Shown here piece after piece: positions 17,503-26,845 of a stretch of DNA of 64,000 nt; positions within the stretch are counted from its first letter, which is position 1, and every line of letters begins with the position of its first letter. The DNA is from Thiomonas sp. FB-6. GTDB lineage: Bacteria; Pseudomonadota; Gammaproteobacteria; Burkholderiales; Burkholderiaceae_C. The stretch covers positions 93,561 through 157,560 of the forward strand of contig NZ_KB898476.1 of assembly GCF_000377645.1 (NCBI RefSeq), read 5' to 3'. Position numbers and translations under genes: made by a program. The notes under the pieces were generated by a model. That model was not told where the DNA came from. It saw only the letters and a program-made list of their open reading frames with translations, and ran no database searches.

Positions 17503-17709
17503 ATGGGTCCGCACATGGGCAAGCGGGTCAGGGGCTTCGACCGGGACAATGCGATGCGATTCGAGATCGCCAGGAAGGAAGCGGCGCTGAACATGCGCAT
17601 CCCCGCGGCGTGGCTGGATGCGATCAAGGCCAAGGCGGCCAGCAAGGGCCTGCCCTGTTCGCGTTACGTGCGGATGCTGCTGGAGGCCGATATCGCTCGG
17701 TCACGCTAA
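17503..17709 (+). CDS. small ribbon-helix-helix (CopG/Arc-like) protein, antitoxin-like
   Basis: 68 aa. The second half, [18 protein letters not shown] then [13 protein letters not shown], has the beta strand plus two helices of a ribbon-helix-helix DNA-binding protein. The family includes many type II antitoxins and small regulators. No toxin gene adjoins it. The ATG at 17503 or the one at 17515 could be used; neither has a strong ribosome-binding site. It starts 72 bp after the orphan terminator and ends 77 bp from the 3' end of tRNA-Pro. Confidence 0.6.
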   Translation: MGPHMGKRVRGFDRDNAMRFEIARKEAALNMRIPAAWLDAIKAKAASKGLPCSRYVRMLLEADIARSR

Positions 17710-17786
17710 TCGCCTCATCGGGCATCCGATGGTGCGCCGGGCCGCGGCCCGGCGGAATCGGACCTTGCTCCAGGACACATGAAATT

Positions 17787-17863
<77 letters not shown>

Positions 17864-17920
17864 AAGCTGGTATTCTAGGCGAGGGTTTGTACCCGTCCCT
17901 TGCCAAGCCTCATTCCACCC

Positions 17921-18448
17921 ATGCAGCTCTCGCGAAATCGCTCCGTTTCCCCGTGGTTCCTGGTGATCAACCTGCTCGTGGCGCTGGCCTGCGTGGCCAT
18001 CCTGGGCGGCGCGGTGTGGGTGCAGCAGGCGCAAGGCGCCCTGCCCTGCGCGCTGTGCGTGCTGCAGCGCATGGCCTACCTGGGGGTGCTGGTTTTTTCC
18101 CTGCTGGCGGCGCTGGGCTTCGGCATGCGTAGCCCGGGGCTGAGCCGCGCGGCCTTGTGGCTGGGGCTGCTGGCGGTGCTGGGCGGCGTGATCTTCGCCG
18201 CCAAGCACGTGTGGCTGCTCTATCACCCCGAGCAGACCTGCGGGCTGGACCCGCTGGCCACGCGCATCAATGCCTGGGGGGTGACGGCGCTCGCGCCCTG
18301 GCTGCTGCGCGCGGACGGCCTGTGCAGCGACATTCCCTATCTGTTCGGCATTCCCCTGCCCATGCTGTCGGGCGTCGGCCTGCTGGGCCTGGGTGTGCTG
18401 ATGGGCGCCAGCCTGCCGGCCGCGCGGCGCCTGGGCTCGCGGCGCTGA
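17921..18448 (+). CDS. dsbB: disulfide bond formation protein DsbB
   Basis: 175 aa. An inner-membrane protein that reoxidises DsbA and passes electrons to quinone. Four hydrophobic helices are visible. The first redox pair is C-A-L-C in [10 protein letters not shown]. The second pair lies in the other periplasmic loop: C of T-C-G-L-D-P and C of G-L-C-S-D. The conserved Arg after the first pair (Q-R-M-A-Y), needed for quinone interaction, is present. Start ATG 17921; the TTG at 17900 would extend seven residues without support. A dsbA partner is not in the window apart from the unusual short DsbA-like gene at 58134. Confidence 0.93.
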   Translation: MQLSRNRSVSPWFLVINLLVALACVAILGGAVWVQQAQGALPCALCVLQRMAYLGVLVFSLLAALGFGMRSPGLSRAALWLGLLAVLGGVIFAAKHVWLLYHPEQTCGLDPLATRINAWGVTALAPWLLRADGLCSDIPYLFGIPLPMLSGVGLLGLGVLMGASLPAARRLGSRR

Positions 18449-18517
18449 CACCGCCGCGCGCGCGGCGCGAGGGCGGCCGCGCGCATGCGGCCCGCGCGCC
18501 GGCGCGGGCCCCGGGGC

Positions 18518-19300
18518 TTACTGCATGAACCAGCCGTGGCTGACCACCAGCGACTGGCCGGTCAGCGCGTTGGACTCGAAGCCCGCGAACAGCAGCGCCA
18601 CCTCGGCCACGTCCTGCACGGTGGTGAACTCGCCGTCCACGGTTTCCTTGAGCATCACCTTGGCGATGACGTCGGCCTCGCTGATGCCGAGTTCCTTGGC
18701 CTGCTCGGGAATCTGCTTGTCCACCAGCGGCGTGCGCACGAAGCCGGGGCAGATCACGTTGGCGCGGATGCCGTGCTTGCCGCCTTCCTTGGACACTGTC
18801 TTGCACAGGCCGATCAGGCCGTGCTTGGCGGTCACGTAGGCCGACTTGAGCACCGAGGCTTCCTTGGAGTGCACCGAGCCCATGTAGATGATGCTGCCGC
18901 CGCGCCCCGAGGCCTTCATGTGGGGCACGCAGGCCTTGGTGGTGAGGAAGGCGCCGTCGAGGTGGATGGCCAGCATCTTCTTCCATTCGGCGAAGGGGAA
19001 CTCCTCCACCGGGTGCACGATCTGCACGCCGGCGTTGCTGACCAGCACGTCCACGCCACCCCAGGCCTTCACCACCTTGTCCACCGCTGCGTTCACCTCG
19101 GACTCACTGGTGACGTCCATGGTCACCGCCATGGCCTGGCCGCCGGCCTTCTGGATCTCGTCCACCACCGCCTGCGCGGCCTGCAGGTTGATGTCGGCGA
19201 TCACCACCTTGCCGCCCTCGCGCGCATAGGTCAGCGCGATCTGCTTGCCGATGCCGCTGGCCGCGCCGGTGACGATGCAAACCTTGTCCTTGAGTTTCAT
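18518..19300 (-). CDS. bdhA: 3-hydroxybutyrate dehydrogenase
   Basis: 260 aa. A cytoplasmic short-chain dehydrogenase interconverting (R)-3-hydroxybutyrate and acetoacetate with NAD. The cofactor motif T-G-A-A-S-G-I-G is at 12-19, N-A-G at about 89-91, and the catalytic set S142 / Y155-x3-K159 in M-G-S-V-H-S-K-E and S-A-Y-V-T-A-K-H. The ending [15 protein letters not shown] is diagnostic of 3-hydroxybutyrate dehydrogenases. It is the last gene of a three-gene minus-strand cluster with acetoacetate decarboxylase 56 bp upstream. The pair therefore links the polyhydroxybutyrate monomer to acetone and CO2. Confidence 0.93.
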   Translation of the reverse strand: MKLKDKVCIVTGAASGIGKQIALTYAREGGKVVIADINLQAAQAVVDEIQKAGGQAMAVTMDVTSESEVNAAVDKVVKAWGGVDVLVSNAGVQIVHPVEEFPFAEWKKMLAIHLDGAFLTTKACVPHMKASGRGGSIIYMGSVHSKEASVLKSAYVTAKHGLIGLCKTVSKEGGKHGIRANVICPGFVRTPLVDKQIPEQAKELGISEADVIAKVMLKETVDGEFTTVQDVAEVALLFAGFESNALTGQSLVVSHGWFMQ

Positions 19301-19356
19301 GGCTGATCTCCGTGTCGTTGTAGGTTGGTAGAGCGAGTTGCGAGGGTTGCGCGGCT

Positions 19357-20097
19357 TCAGGCCAGGTAGTCGTGCACGACGCGGCCCAGGCCCAGCGTGA
19401 GGTCGGTGAGCACGTGCACGCCCGACACCACTTCCAGCACCGGCAGGCGGGCCACCGGGGCCAACGCATGCTCGGCCAGCTGCAGGGCCGCGGGGCCGGT
19501 CCACGCGCCCTTCACCACCACGTCTTCCAGATGGTATTCAACCAGCTCGCAAATACGCGCGCTTCCGTCGACGTGGGGGATGATCTTCAGCAGGTAGTTC
19601 GGCTCCAGCAGGCCCGGCAGCAGCGCCTGCGCGTCGAGCGCGCGGTGCTTGTACCCCATGGTGGCGGTGGCCACGCGCACGCTGCCGTAGTCCAGCGTGC
19701 CCAGCAGGGTGTCGGTCTGCACCTGCAGCAAGGGGGCCGCCAGCTTCTTGGGAAAACCCCAGAGCTCGCGCCCGCCGGCGATCGGGGCCTCGTCGTTGAG
19801 GAACATCGAGTGCACGTAGCTGCCCTTGCGCCCCTGGTACAGCACCGGGATCACCTGGCCGGACTCGGTGTAGTCGCCGAAGCCCGTGGAGTCGGGCATG
19901 CGGATGAATTCGTACTTGACCAGCGGCTCGTCGGGAATCTGCAGCGGCTCCGGCACCACCGCGCGCAGGGCGTCGGGGTCGGTGCGGTAGGTGACCACCA
20001 GGAACTCGCGGTCGACGAAGCGGTAGGGCCCCGGCGGAAAGGCCGGGCTGGTCAGGGGCATCGCGAAGGCATTGCGTCGTACGTCATCGAGCTTCAT
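19357..20097 (-). CDS. adc: acetoacetate decarboxylase
   Basis: 246 aa. Decarboxylates acetoacetate to acetone through a Schiff-base lysine. The active-site region [10 protein letters not shown] (about 111-120) is intact and contains the adjacent lysines of the family. [11 protein letters not shown] precedes it, and [13 protein letters not shown] follows. Length is that of the clostridial enzyme. The ATG at 20097 overlaps the patatin gene by 4 bp, so they are co-translated. With the downstream 3-hydroxybutyrate dehydrogenase it forms a ketone-body route. Confidence 0.92.
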   Translation of the reverse strand: MKLDDVRRNAFAMPLTSPAFPPGPYRFVDREFLVVTYRTDPDALRAVVPEPLQIPDEPLVKYEFIRMPDSTGFGDYTESGQVIPVLYQGRKGSYVHSMFLNDEAPIAGGRELWGFPKKLAAPLLQVQTDTLLGTLDYGSVRVATATMGYKHRALDAQALLPGLLEPNYLLKIIPHVDGSARICELVEYHLEDVVVKGAWTGPAALQLAEHALAPVARLPVLEVVSGVHVLTDLTLGLGRVVHDYLA

Positions 20098-21332
20098 GCT
20101 TGGGGTCCTCCTGGTTTCTCGTCGGCCGCGGGCACGTCGAATACGTGGACGCCGTCGGCCTCCGGATCGTGGTTGCGCCAACTCGGATCGCCGAGGGTGC
20201 GGGTCATGTCGGCCACGCCGGCCTGCCAGTGCTCGGCCATCGAGCGGCGCGAGAACTCGTAGTCCTTCGACTGGCCTTCGTAGCCCTTGCTGCGGTAGAT
20301 GAGGTGCACGATGTCCATGCCCGCGCGGCGCTGGTGCAGGCGCGCCAGCGCCTGCACGTCGGGGTCGTCGCGCAGCTGCGCGGGCAGCTTGTCCAGCAGC
20401 CTGCGCGCGGCCTGGGCCAGGCGCTGGCGTTCCAGCGCGTGGGTGGTGTTCAGGCGCGTGCGGCTGGAAAAGCGGATGTCCTTCTCGCGCGCCACCACCT
20501 CGCCCATGGTGCCGGGCACGGGGCCCAGCGCCGAGAACAGGTCGACCTGGAACACCACGCGCCGTCGCTCGGCCGGCTGGTCGAGCACGTACTGCAGCGG
20601 CGTGTTGGACACCAGGCCGCCGTCCCAGTAGGACTCGCCGTCGATCTCCACCGGCGGGAAGCCCGGCGGCAGCGCGCCGCTGGCCATGATGTGGCGCGCG
20701 TCCAGGCGCCGCGTGGTGGAGTCGAAATACTCGAAGTTGCCGGTACGCACGTTCACCGCGCCCACGGAAAGCCGGGTCGGCCCGTCGTTGATGCGATCGA
20801 AGTCGACCAGGCGCTCGAGCGTGCGCTGGAGCGGCGAGGTGTCGTAGTGGCTGACCGCGCCGTCGGTGCCGCGGGGATGCCAGCCCGCCGGAGGGATGCG
20901 GGGCATGAAAAAGCCCGGCACGCCGAATAGCACGCCGCGCAAGGCGCTGGCCTCGTTGAAGGCGCCGCGCAAGTCTCCGTCGAGCACGTGGGCCAGGCCG
21001 GCGGGCATCGGCGAGCTGACCACGTCCCAGAACTCGCGCAGGCGCTCCAGGCGCTTGCCCGGCGGGTTGCCGGCGATCAGCGCGGCGTTGATGGCTCCGA
21101 TGGACACCCCGGCCACCCAGTCGGGGTCGCGGTGGACCGCGCGCAGGACCTCGTAGACGCCGCCCTGGTAGGCCCCCAGCGCGCCGCCGCCTTGCAGCAC
21201 CAGGATGCATTCGGACTCGGCGCAGCGCTGGTCGGTGGTTTCGGCGACGGCAGGCTGGGCGGATCGGGCCGATCGGGAGGGCCTGGACGATCGGGAGGAG
21301 CTGGAGGAAGTACTTGCTTTCTTGGTCGGCAT
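20094..21332 (-). CDS. patatin-like phospholipase with DUF3734 domain
   Basis: 412 aa. Serine lipase of the patatin fold: oxyanion G-G-G-A-L-G-A-Y (about 41-48), nucleophile in G-V-S-I-G-A-I-N, and D-G-G of the Ser-Asp dyad in [10 protein letters not shown]. The C-terminal DUF3734 region contains [25 protein letters not shown]. The N-terminal 35 residues are a Ser/Arg/Pro low-complexity stretch. Start ATG 21332 with GAGG nearby. It is the first gene of the cluster leading to acetoacetate decarboxylase and 3-hydroxybutyrate dehydrogenase. Proteins of this class often travel with PHB-related genes, so a role in lipid or PHB-granule turnover is plausible but unproven. Confidence 0.9.
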   Translation of the reverse strand: MPTKKASTSSSSSRSSRPSRSARSAQPAVAETTDQRCAESECILVLQGGGALGAYQGGVYEVLRAVHRDPDWVAGVSIGAINAALIAGNPPGKRLERLREFWDVVSSPMPAGLAHVLDGDLRGAFNEASALRGVLFGVPGFFMPRIPPAGWHPRGTDGAVSHYDTSPLQRTLERLVDFDRINDGPTRLSVGAVNVRTGNFEYFDSTTRRLDARHIMASGALPPGFPPVEIDGESYWDGGLVSNTPLQYVLDQPAERRRVVFQVDLFSALGPVPGTMGEVVAREKDIRFSSRTRLNTTHALERQRLAQAARRLLDKLPAQLRDDPDVQALARLHQRRAGMDIVHLIYRSKGYEGQSKDYEFSRRSMAEHWQAGVADMTRTLGDPSWRNHDPEADGVHVFDVPAADEKPGGPQA

Positions 21333-21450
21333 GTTCGCCTCGCTCTTGGGCTCGTACGGCAGGCAACGCGGGATCGCGTCGTGTCTGCTGCAGTGCACAA
21401 GGTTAACAGCGAGGCGCTGCCGTCCGTGTTACAGAATCCTCTCGGGCATG

Positions 21451-21482
21451 AAAAAACCCCCACGCCGTCATGGTCGTGGGGG
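21451..21482 (-). terminator. rho-independent terminator downstream of ctaD
   Basis: On the minus strand, stem CCCCCACG (21482-21475) and CGTGGGGG (21464-21457) is followed by six T (21456-21451). It sits 36 bp after the ctaD stop codon, between ctaD and the promoter of the patatin cluster. Confidence 0.88.
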
Positions 21483-21517
21483 TCGATGCGGGCGAACTCG
21501 CGCGGATCAGTCGCGGA

Positions 21518-23146
21518 TCAGTCGTGCAGCACGCGGGTGGCCGCCTCGTTGAGCCGCGGCGGGGTCTCGAAGGTGTGGAAGGGCGGCGGCGAAGGCACTT
21601 CCCATTCCAGGCCCTCGGCACCGTCCCAGGGGCGCTGCGGCGCCTTCACGCCCTGGTGGCGCAGCATCGGCAGCACCACGGCGAACAGGAAGTACACCTG
21701 CGCCAGGCCGAAGATGAAGGCCCCGATCGACGACAGCTGGTTGAAGTCGGTGAACTGCAGCGGGTAGTCGGCGTAGCGCCGGACCATGCCGCCCAGGCCC
21801 AGGAAGAACTGCGGGAAGAAGGTCAGGTTGAAGCCGATCATCGACAGCCAGAAGTGGATCTGGCCGGCGCGCTCGTCGTACATCACCCCGGACCACTTCG
21901 GGCCCCAGTAGTACACGGCCATGAAGATCGCGAACAGCGAGCCGGCGACCATCGTGTAGTGGAAGTGCGCCACCACGTAGTAGGTGTTGTGCACGGCGGT
22001 GTCGATGGGCACCATGGCCAGCACCAGGCCGGTGAAGCCGCCGATCAGGAACACCACGATGAAGCCGATGGCGAACAGCATCGGGGTCTCGAAGCTCAGC
22101 GCCCCGCGCCACATCGTGGCCACCCAGTTGAACACCTTCACGCCGGTGGGCACCGCGATCAGCATGGTCGCGTACATGAAGAACAGCTGGCCGAAGGTCG
22201 GCATGCCGGCCGTGAACATGTGGTGGGCCCACACGATGAACGACAGGATGGCGATCGACGCGGTCGCGTACACCATCGAGCTGTAGCCGAACAGGGGCTT
22301 GCGCGAGAAGGTGGGCACGACGGTGCTCATGACGCCGAAGGACGGCAGGATCAGCACGTACACCTCGGGGTGCCCCATGAACCAGAACAGATGCTGGTAC
22401 AGCACGGGGTCGCCGCCGCCGGCGGTGTTGAAGAAGTTGGTCCCGAAGTGGCGGTCGGTCAGGGTCATCGTGACCGCGCCGGCCAGCACCGGCATGATGG
22501 CGATCAGCAGGTAGGCGGTGATCAGCCAGGTCCACGTGAACATGGGCATCTTCATCAGCGTCATGCCCGGCGCGCGCATGTTCAGGATGGTGACGATGAT
22601 GTTGATCGAACCCATGATCGACGACGCGCCCAGGATGTGCACGGCGAAGATGGTCAGGTCCATGCTCATGCCCTGCTGCACGGTCAGCGGGGCATACAGG
22701 GTCCAGCCCACGTCCGGAGCGCCGCCCGGCACGAAGAAGGCCGACACCCCCAGGATGGCCGCCGGGATCAGCAGCCAGAAGCTGAGGTTGTTCATGCGCG
22801 GGAAGGCCATGTCCGGCGCGCCGATCTGCAGCGGGATCATCCAGTTGGCCAGCCCCGTCAGCGCGGGCATCACGGCCATGAAGATCATGATCAGGCCGTG
22901 CATGGTCGAGAACGACAGGAACATCTGGGGATTCAGGAACTGGATCCCCGGATCGAAGAGCTCGGCGCGGATGCCCATCGCCAGCAGGCCCCCGACGAAC
23001 AGCATGGACAGCGCGAACACCAGGTACATCGTGCCGATGTCCTTGTGATTCGTCGAGAACAGCCAGCGCCGCCAGCCATGCGGGTGGTCGTGGGCATGGT
23101 CGGCATCATGTGCCGGCGCATGGACTGGATCGAGCACGACGCTCAT
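21518..23146 (-). CDS. ctaD: cytochrome c oxidase subunit I (aa3 type)
   Basis: 542 aa. The catalytic heme-copper subunit in the inner membrane: reduces O2 and pumps protons. About 12 membrane helices. Key pieces are the low-spin heme ligand region T-M-H-G-L-I-M-I-F, the Cu-B region W-F-M-G-H-P-E-V-Y (His-Glu-x-Tyr), the His pair in W-A-H-H-M-F, and D-T-x-x-x-N-T-Y-Y-V-V-A-H-F-H-Y containing both heme ligands. A His-rich cytoplasmic N-terminus (residues 9-23) is common in Burkholderiales. AAGGAG precedes the ATG. Oddly, no subunit II, III, CtaG or heme-synthesis gene adjoins it; a terminator follows directly. Confidence 0.95.
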   Translation of the reverse strand: MSVVLDPVHAPAHDADHAHDHPHGWRRWLFSTNHKDIGTMYLVFALSMLFVGGLLAMGIRAELFDPGIQFLNPQMFLSFSTMHGLIMIFMAVMPALTGLANWMIPLQIGAPDMAFPRMNNLSFWLLIPAAILGVSAFFVPGGAPDVGWTLYAPLTVQQGMSMDLTIFAVHILGASSIMGSINIIVTILNMRAPGMTLMKMPMFTWTWLITAYLLIAIMPVLAGAVTMTLTDRHFGTNFFNTAGGGDPVLYQHLFWFMGHPEVYVLILPSFGVMSTVVPTFSRKPLFGYSSMVYATASIAILSFIVWAHHMFTAGMPTFGQLFFMYATMLIAVPTGVKVFNWVATMWRGALSFETPMLFAIGFIVVFLIGGFTGLVLAMVPIDTAVHNTYYVVAHFHYTMVAGSLFAIFMAVYYWGPKWSGVMYDERAGQIHFWLSMIGFNLTFFPQFFLGLGGMVRRYADYPLQFTDFNQLSSIGAFIFGLAQVYFLFAVVLPMLRHQGVKAPQRPWDGAEGLEWEVPSPPPFHTFETPPRLNEAATRVLHD

Positions 23147-23402
23147 CGAAGACTCCTTTTTGCTTGCTGTAAATATCGAAAAATCAAAAACCGGAAAGCG
23201 CGATTCGTTTCATTCCCGCCAGGCTCGCGCATCCCGCGCGCGGCCCGCGCAACCCCGGCAGCATACACCTGACGGCACCGACGAACCGGTTTTCGCGCGG
23301 CTGCGAATCTGAGACTTTGTAGCCCCGAAGCCTCTCGACGGGCTCAGGGTTAACCCGGATCCCGCCTGATGGTGGTCAAGCCCGGCGACGATGCCCTGCC
23401 CC
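23147..23402. other. ctaD upstream region with a REP-like repeat piece
   Basis: Roughly 250 bp without a gene. The AT-richer part next to ctaD (23155-23200) probably holds its promoter. Around 23323-23350 lies a piece with CTCTCGACGGGCTCAGG, similar to the short imperfect palindromic intergenic repeats with a 'TTCGACAGGCTCAG' core scattered in many betaproteobacteria. Only one copy is seen in the window. Confidence 0.35.
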
Positions 23403-24239
23403 TCAGCTCCAGTTGTCCGATCCGGAGGAGTCGTCGCCCCAGGAACCGGAGGAGGAATCATCGGTCCACGAGCCCGGATCGCTGATGCCGAAATCCTGGT
23501 CGTCCGGCAGCGCCGCGCCGGGGTCCGCCATCGGCGGCGCCGCCTGGGCGTCGGGCAGCGCGGAGCCCCCGCGGTCGAAAAGCTTGTCCACCACCATCTG
23601 GCCGGCGGCCATGCCTGCGCCCACCGCCAGCCCGGTGCCCACCGCGCCCAGGATGCCGCTGCCCTGCGCGCCGGGCGGGTAGGCGCCGTAAGGCGCCTGC
23701 CCCATCGGCTGCGGCGGGTAGCCGGGAGGATAGGGAGCCTGCCCCGGCGCACCGGGCGTGCCCGGCCAGCCGGGGGCCATCATCTGCACGGGCGGGCGGC
23801 GCGAGGCCCGGTACACGGCCCACAGCACGATCAGCGCCAGCACCACCAGCGCGATGCCCAGCGCCCCCATCGGGAAGCCGCGGCGCGCGGGTGCCGCGCG
23901 GCCCGCGTGGCCGGCCACCTGCTGCGTGAAGGCCTGCAGGGTGTCACGGCGCTCGAAGCCCAGGCCCGGGTCCAGGCTCTGCGCCTTGCCCAGTTCGCGC
24001 GAGGCCAGGGGCCAGTCGCCCTGCAGCGCGGCCACCCGCGCCGAGACGTAGTGCGCCTTGGCCGAGCCCGGGTAGGCTGCCAGCACCTGGTCGATCTCGC
24101 GGCGCGCCTGCGCCGCGTGGCCGGTGCTGGCCGCGGTGTACACATCGTGGATCGAGGGCACCGCGGCCGGCGCCGCCTGGGCGGCCGTCAACCCCGCGAC
24201 CAGCGCGGCGGCGCAAAGCAGTAGACGCAACAGTTTCAT
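23403..24239 (-). CDS. membrane-anchored TPR-like protein with Pro/Gly/Tyr-rich region
   Basis: 278 aa, function unknown. Residues 1-22 form a signal peptide (M-K-L-L-R-L-L-L-C-A-A-A-L). Residues about 30-110 look like two TPR-type helix pairs, with A-R-R-E-I-D-Q-V-L-A-A-Y-P-G-S-A-K-A-H-Y. A single membrane helix follows at about 125-145. A Pro/Gly/Tyr/Gln-rich linker (about 160-195) leads to a Gly-rich hydrophobic patch (G-x-G-L-A-V-G-A-G-M-A-A-G). The tail is acidic with repeated D-D-S-S-G-S. The layout resembles proteins annotated only as tetratricopeptide membrane proteins. It is a single gene in the opposite direction to the flavoenzyme. Confidence 0.75.
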   Translation of the reverse strand: MKLLRLLLCAAALVAGLTAAQAAPAAVPSIHDVYTAASTGHAAQARREIDQVLAAYPGSAKAHYVSARVAALQGDWPLASRELGKAQSLDPGLGFERRDTLQAFTQQVAGHAGRAAPARRGFPMGALGIALVVLALIVLWAVYRASRRPPVQMMAPGWPGTPGAPGQAPYPPGYPPQPMGQAPYGAYPPGAQGSGILGAVGTGLAVGAGMAAGQMVVDKLFDRGGSALPDAQAAPPMADPGAALPDDQDFGISDPGSWTDDSSSGSWGDDSSGSDNWS

Positions 24240-24345
24240 GGACGAGGCCTCCGGGGCTGCATTTTAGGCGAGCGGGGAGCCGCCGCGCCGGGCCTGCGCC
24301 GGCGCTCCTGCAAGGCTGCGCCGCGCGCTGCACAATCCGGTCATC

Positions 24346-25374
24346 ATGCAAGCCCTTTCCCGTATTCGTCTTTCCATGCTCGACCTGGTCGCGGTGCGCG
24401 AGGGCGGCAGCGTCGCCGACGCGCTGGCCGTCGCCTTGCGCACCGCGCGCCACGCCGAGAAGCTCGGCTTCGTGCGCTACTGGCTCGCCGAGCACCACAA
24501 CATGCCGGGCATCGCCAGCTCGGCCACCGCCGTGCTGGTGGGCCACATCGCCGGCGGCACCCAGAGCATCCGCGTGGGCTCCGGGGGCGTCATGCTGCCC
24601 AACCACGCGCCGCTGGTCGTCGCCGAGGCCTTCGGCACCCTGGCCGAGCTGTACCCGGGACGCATCGACCTCGGCCTCGGCCGCGCGCCGGGCACCGACC
24701 CGCTGACCATGCGCGCCCTGCGCCGCGACCGCGTCGAGTCCGAGGACGACTTCCCCCGCGACGTGGCCGAGCTGCAGCAACTGCTGGCCCCGCCCGCGCC
24801 GGGCCAGCGCCTGGTCGCCACGCCGGGAGCCGGCACCCAGGTGCCCATCTGGCTGCTGGGCTCGAGCCTGTTCTCGGCTTCGCTGGCCGCGCAGATGGGC
24901 CTGCCCTTCGCCTTCGCCTCGCATTTCGCGCCGCGCCTGCTGCTGCCGGCGCTGGAGCTGTACCGCAAGCGCTTCCAGCCCTCGGAGCACCTGCGCGAAC
25001 CCTATGTGGCCGTCGGCGTGCCGCTGATCGCCGCCGACGACGACGAGCAGGCCGATTTCCTGGCCAGCAGCACCTACCAACGGGTGCTGGGCATCGTCAC
25101 CGGACGGCGCGGCCTGCTGGCGCCGCCGGTACGGGGTTTCCTGCAGGGGCTGCACGCGCAGGAACGCGCGGCCATCGCCGACTTCCTGGGCGCCGCGGTG
25201 ATCGGCGGCCCCGCCACCGTCCGCGCCGGTTTCGAGACCCTGGCCGAGGCCACGCGGGCGGACGAATTCGTCCTGGTCAGCGACGTATTCGACCCCGAGT
25301 TGCGCCTGCGCAGCCTGGACATCGGCGCGCGCGTGCTGCGCGAGGCGCAGCAGGCCCTGCCCGCCGAGGCCTGA
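24346..25374 (+). CDS. luciferase-like flavin-dependent oxidoreductase
   Basis: 342 aa. Belongs to the LLM class (bacterial luciferase fold, FMN-dependent), subgroup of MsnO8-type enzymes. Typical pieces: L-S-M-L-D-L-V at the N-terminus, [32 protein letters not shown], then [17 protein letters not shown], and L-G-S-S-L-F-S-A. No substrate can be assigned. Start ATG 24346. Single gene with about 150 bp to the next. Confidence 0.9.
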   Translation: MQALSRIRLSMLDLVAVREGGSVADALAVALRTARHAEKLGFVRYWLAEHHNMPGIASSATAVLVGHIAGGTQSIRVGSGGVMLPNHAPLVVAEAFGTLAELYPGRIDLGLGRAPGTDPLTMRALRRDRVESEDDFPRDVAELQQLLAPPAPGQRLVATPGAGTQVPIWLLGSSLFSASLAAQMGLPFAFASHFAPRLLLPALELYRKRFQPSEHLREPYVAVGVPLIAADDDEQADFLASSTYQRVLGIVTGRRGLLAPPVRGFLQGLHAQERAAIADFLGAAVIGGPATVRAGFETLAEATRADEFVLVSDVFDPELRLRSLDIGARVLREAQQALPAEA

Positions 25375-25527
25375 CACCTCTGCCGCAGGCGCCAGGATCG
25401 GCGCCTGCGCGGCGGCCGGATTTGCGCCAGCACAAGGACAGCGCGGGCGCGGTCTCCTAGGCTTTGCGCAAGGGAGCCGCGAGGCACCGCGAGGGGTTCG
25501 CGGGCTGGCGCGGCCCGGGGGGAAGCA

Positions 25528-26748
25528 ATGGGTGCCGCATGGCTGGACGAATGGTGGGCGGGCGGCGAAGCCGCGCCCGCCGCGGCGCCCATGGCCGCCT
25601 CCGAGCGCAGGCGCCTGCGCCGGCGCCGCGCCCACATGAGCACGCTGGTGGGCCTGAGCTATGCGGTCGACCTGGCCGTGCTGGCGCTGTTCCGCCTCGG
25701 CGGCGCCGTGCCGGGCAGCCTTCTGGCGCTGTACGCCGGCCTGGCCCTGTCGCACCTGGTGCTGTTCGGCGCGCTGCAACTCAGCGGCGCCACCGAACGC
25801 ATGCGTCACCCGAACCTCACCGGCCTGCAGATGGCCTGGGCGCTGGCCATGCAGGTGGGCGCGATGTTGTGGGCGCCGGCGGTGGCCGGCTACTTCGTCG
25901 GCGTGATGTTCGTGGTGTTCTCCTTCGGCGCGCTGCGGCTGCCGCTGCGCTCGGCGCTGTGGATGTGGGCGGCCACCAGCGGCGCGCTGGCGCTGCTGAT
26001 GTGGCGTTTCCCGCCGCTGGGCGCCATGGCGCCGGCGCTGCGCGAATCCACCTGGGTGCGCGCGGGCACGGTCGTGGGCTTTTCCACGCTGCTGCTGCGC
26101 TGCCTGGTGCTGAACTTCCGGGCCATGGCGCTGCACGCCCGCTCCACGCGCGAGGCCGCGAAACTCGCGGCCGAGGCGGCCGCGGCGCGCGAACGCGCCA
26201 CGCGCGACGGACTCACGGGGGCGCTCAACCGCGACGGCCTGGCTCCGCTGCTGGAGCGCGAACTGGAGCGCCTGCGGGCCCATGGAGCCGACAGCTGCGT
26301 GGCGATGATCGACATCGACTGGTTCAAGAGCATCAACGACGGCTGCGGCCACCTCACCGGAGACCGCGTGCTGCGCGCGCTGGTGGACCTGCTGCACGGG
26401 CATCTGCGCGCCAGCGACCGGCTGGCCCGTTTCGGTGGCGAGGAGTTCGTGCTGCTGATGCCCTCGACCGGCGAACTCGACGCGATGGAGATCGCCGAGC
26501 GCCTGCGCGAACTGGTGGAAGGCCAGGACTGGTCGGCCCTGGTGGCGCACCTGCGGCTGACGGTGTCCATCGGCGTGGCCCAGGCCCACCCTGCGGACCG
26601 CGCCGAGACCTTGATCGCACGCGCGGACACGGCGCTCTACGGCGCCAAGGCCGCCGGGCGCAACCGCTGCTGCGCGGCCGTGCGGGTGGACGCCCTGCTG
26701 CAGGAATCCATTCCCATGCAGCTGGTGCATCTGGAGCGCCACGGCTAG
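25528..26748 (+). CDS. membrane diguanylate cyclase (GGDEF domain)
   Basis: 406 aa. An N-terminal domain of about five or six membrane helices (residues about 40-205) is followed by a short coiled linker and a GGDEF domain (about 230-390). The signature is R-F-G-G-E-E-F, an active variant, with D-I-D-W-F-K-S-I-N-D at the metal/substrate site and S-I-G-V-A-Q at the end. It should make c-di-GMP from two GTP in response to an unknown membrane signal. No R-x-x-D inhibitory site is evident five residues before the signature, suggesting no product inhibition. A G-rich site precedes the ATG. Confidence 0.9.
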   Translation: MGAAWLDEWWAGGEAAPAAAPMAASERRRLRRRRAHMSTLVGLSYAVDLAVLALFRLGGAVPGSLLALYAGLALSHLVLFGALQLSGATERMRHPNLTGLQMAWALAMQVGAMLWAPAVAGYFVGVMFVVFSFGALRLPLRSALWMWAATSGALALLMWRFPPLGAMAPALRESTWVRAGTVVGFSTLLLRCLVLNFRAMALHARSTREAAKLAAEAAAARERATRDGLTGALNRDGLAPLLERELERLRAHGADSCVAMIDIDWFKSINDGCGHLTGDRVLRALVDLLHGHLRASDRLARFGGEEFVLLMPSTGELDAMEIAERLRELVEGQDWSALVAHLRLTVSIGVAQAHPADRAETLIARADTALYGAKAAGRNRCCAAVRVDALLQESIPMQLVHLERHG

Positions 26749-26845
26749 CCGGCTGTCGACGTGGCGCAAGGGGGCTGCGCGTGCCCGGCAGGCTCGGCCG
26801 GGCGGTGCCATACTTGCGCTCGCCGCAGCTCTGCGCCCTGCTCCC

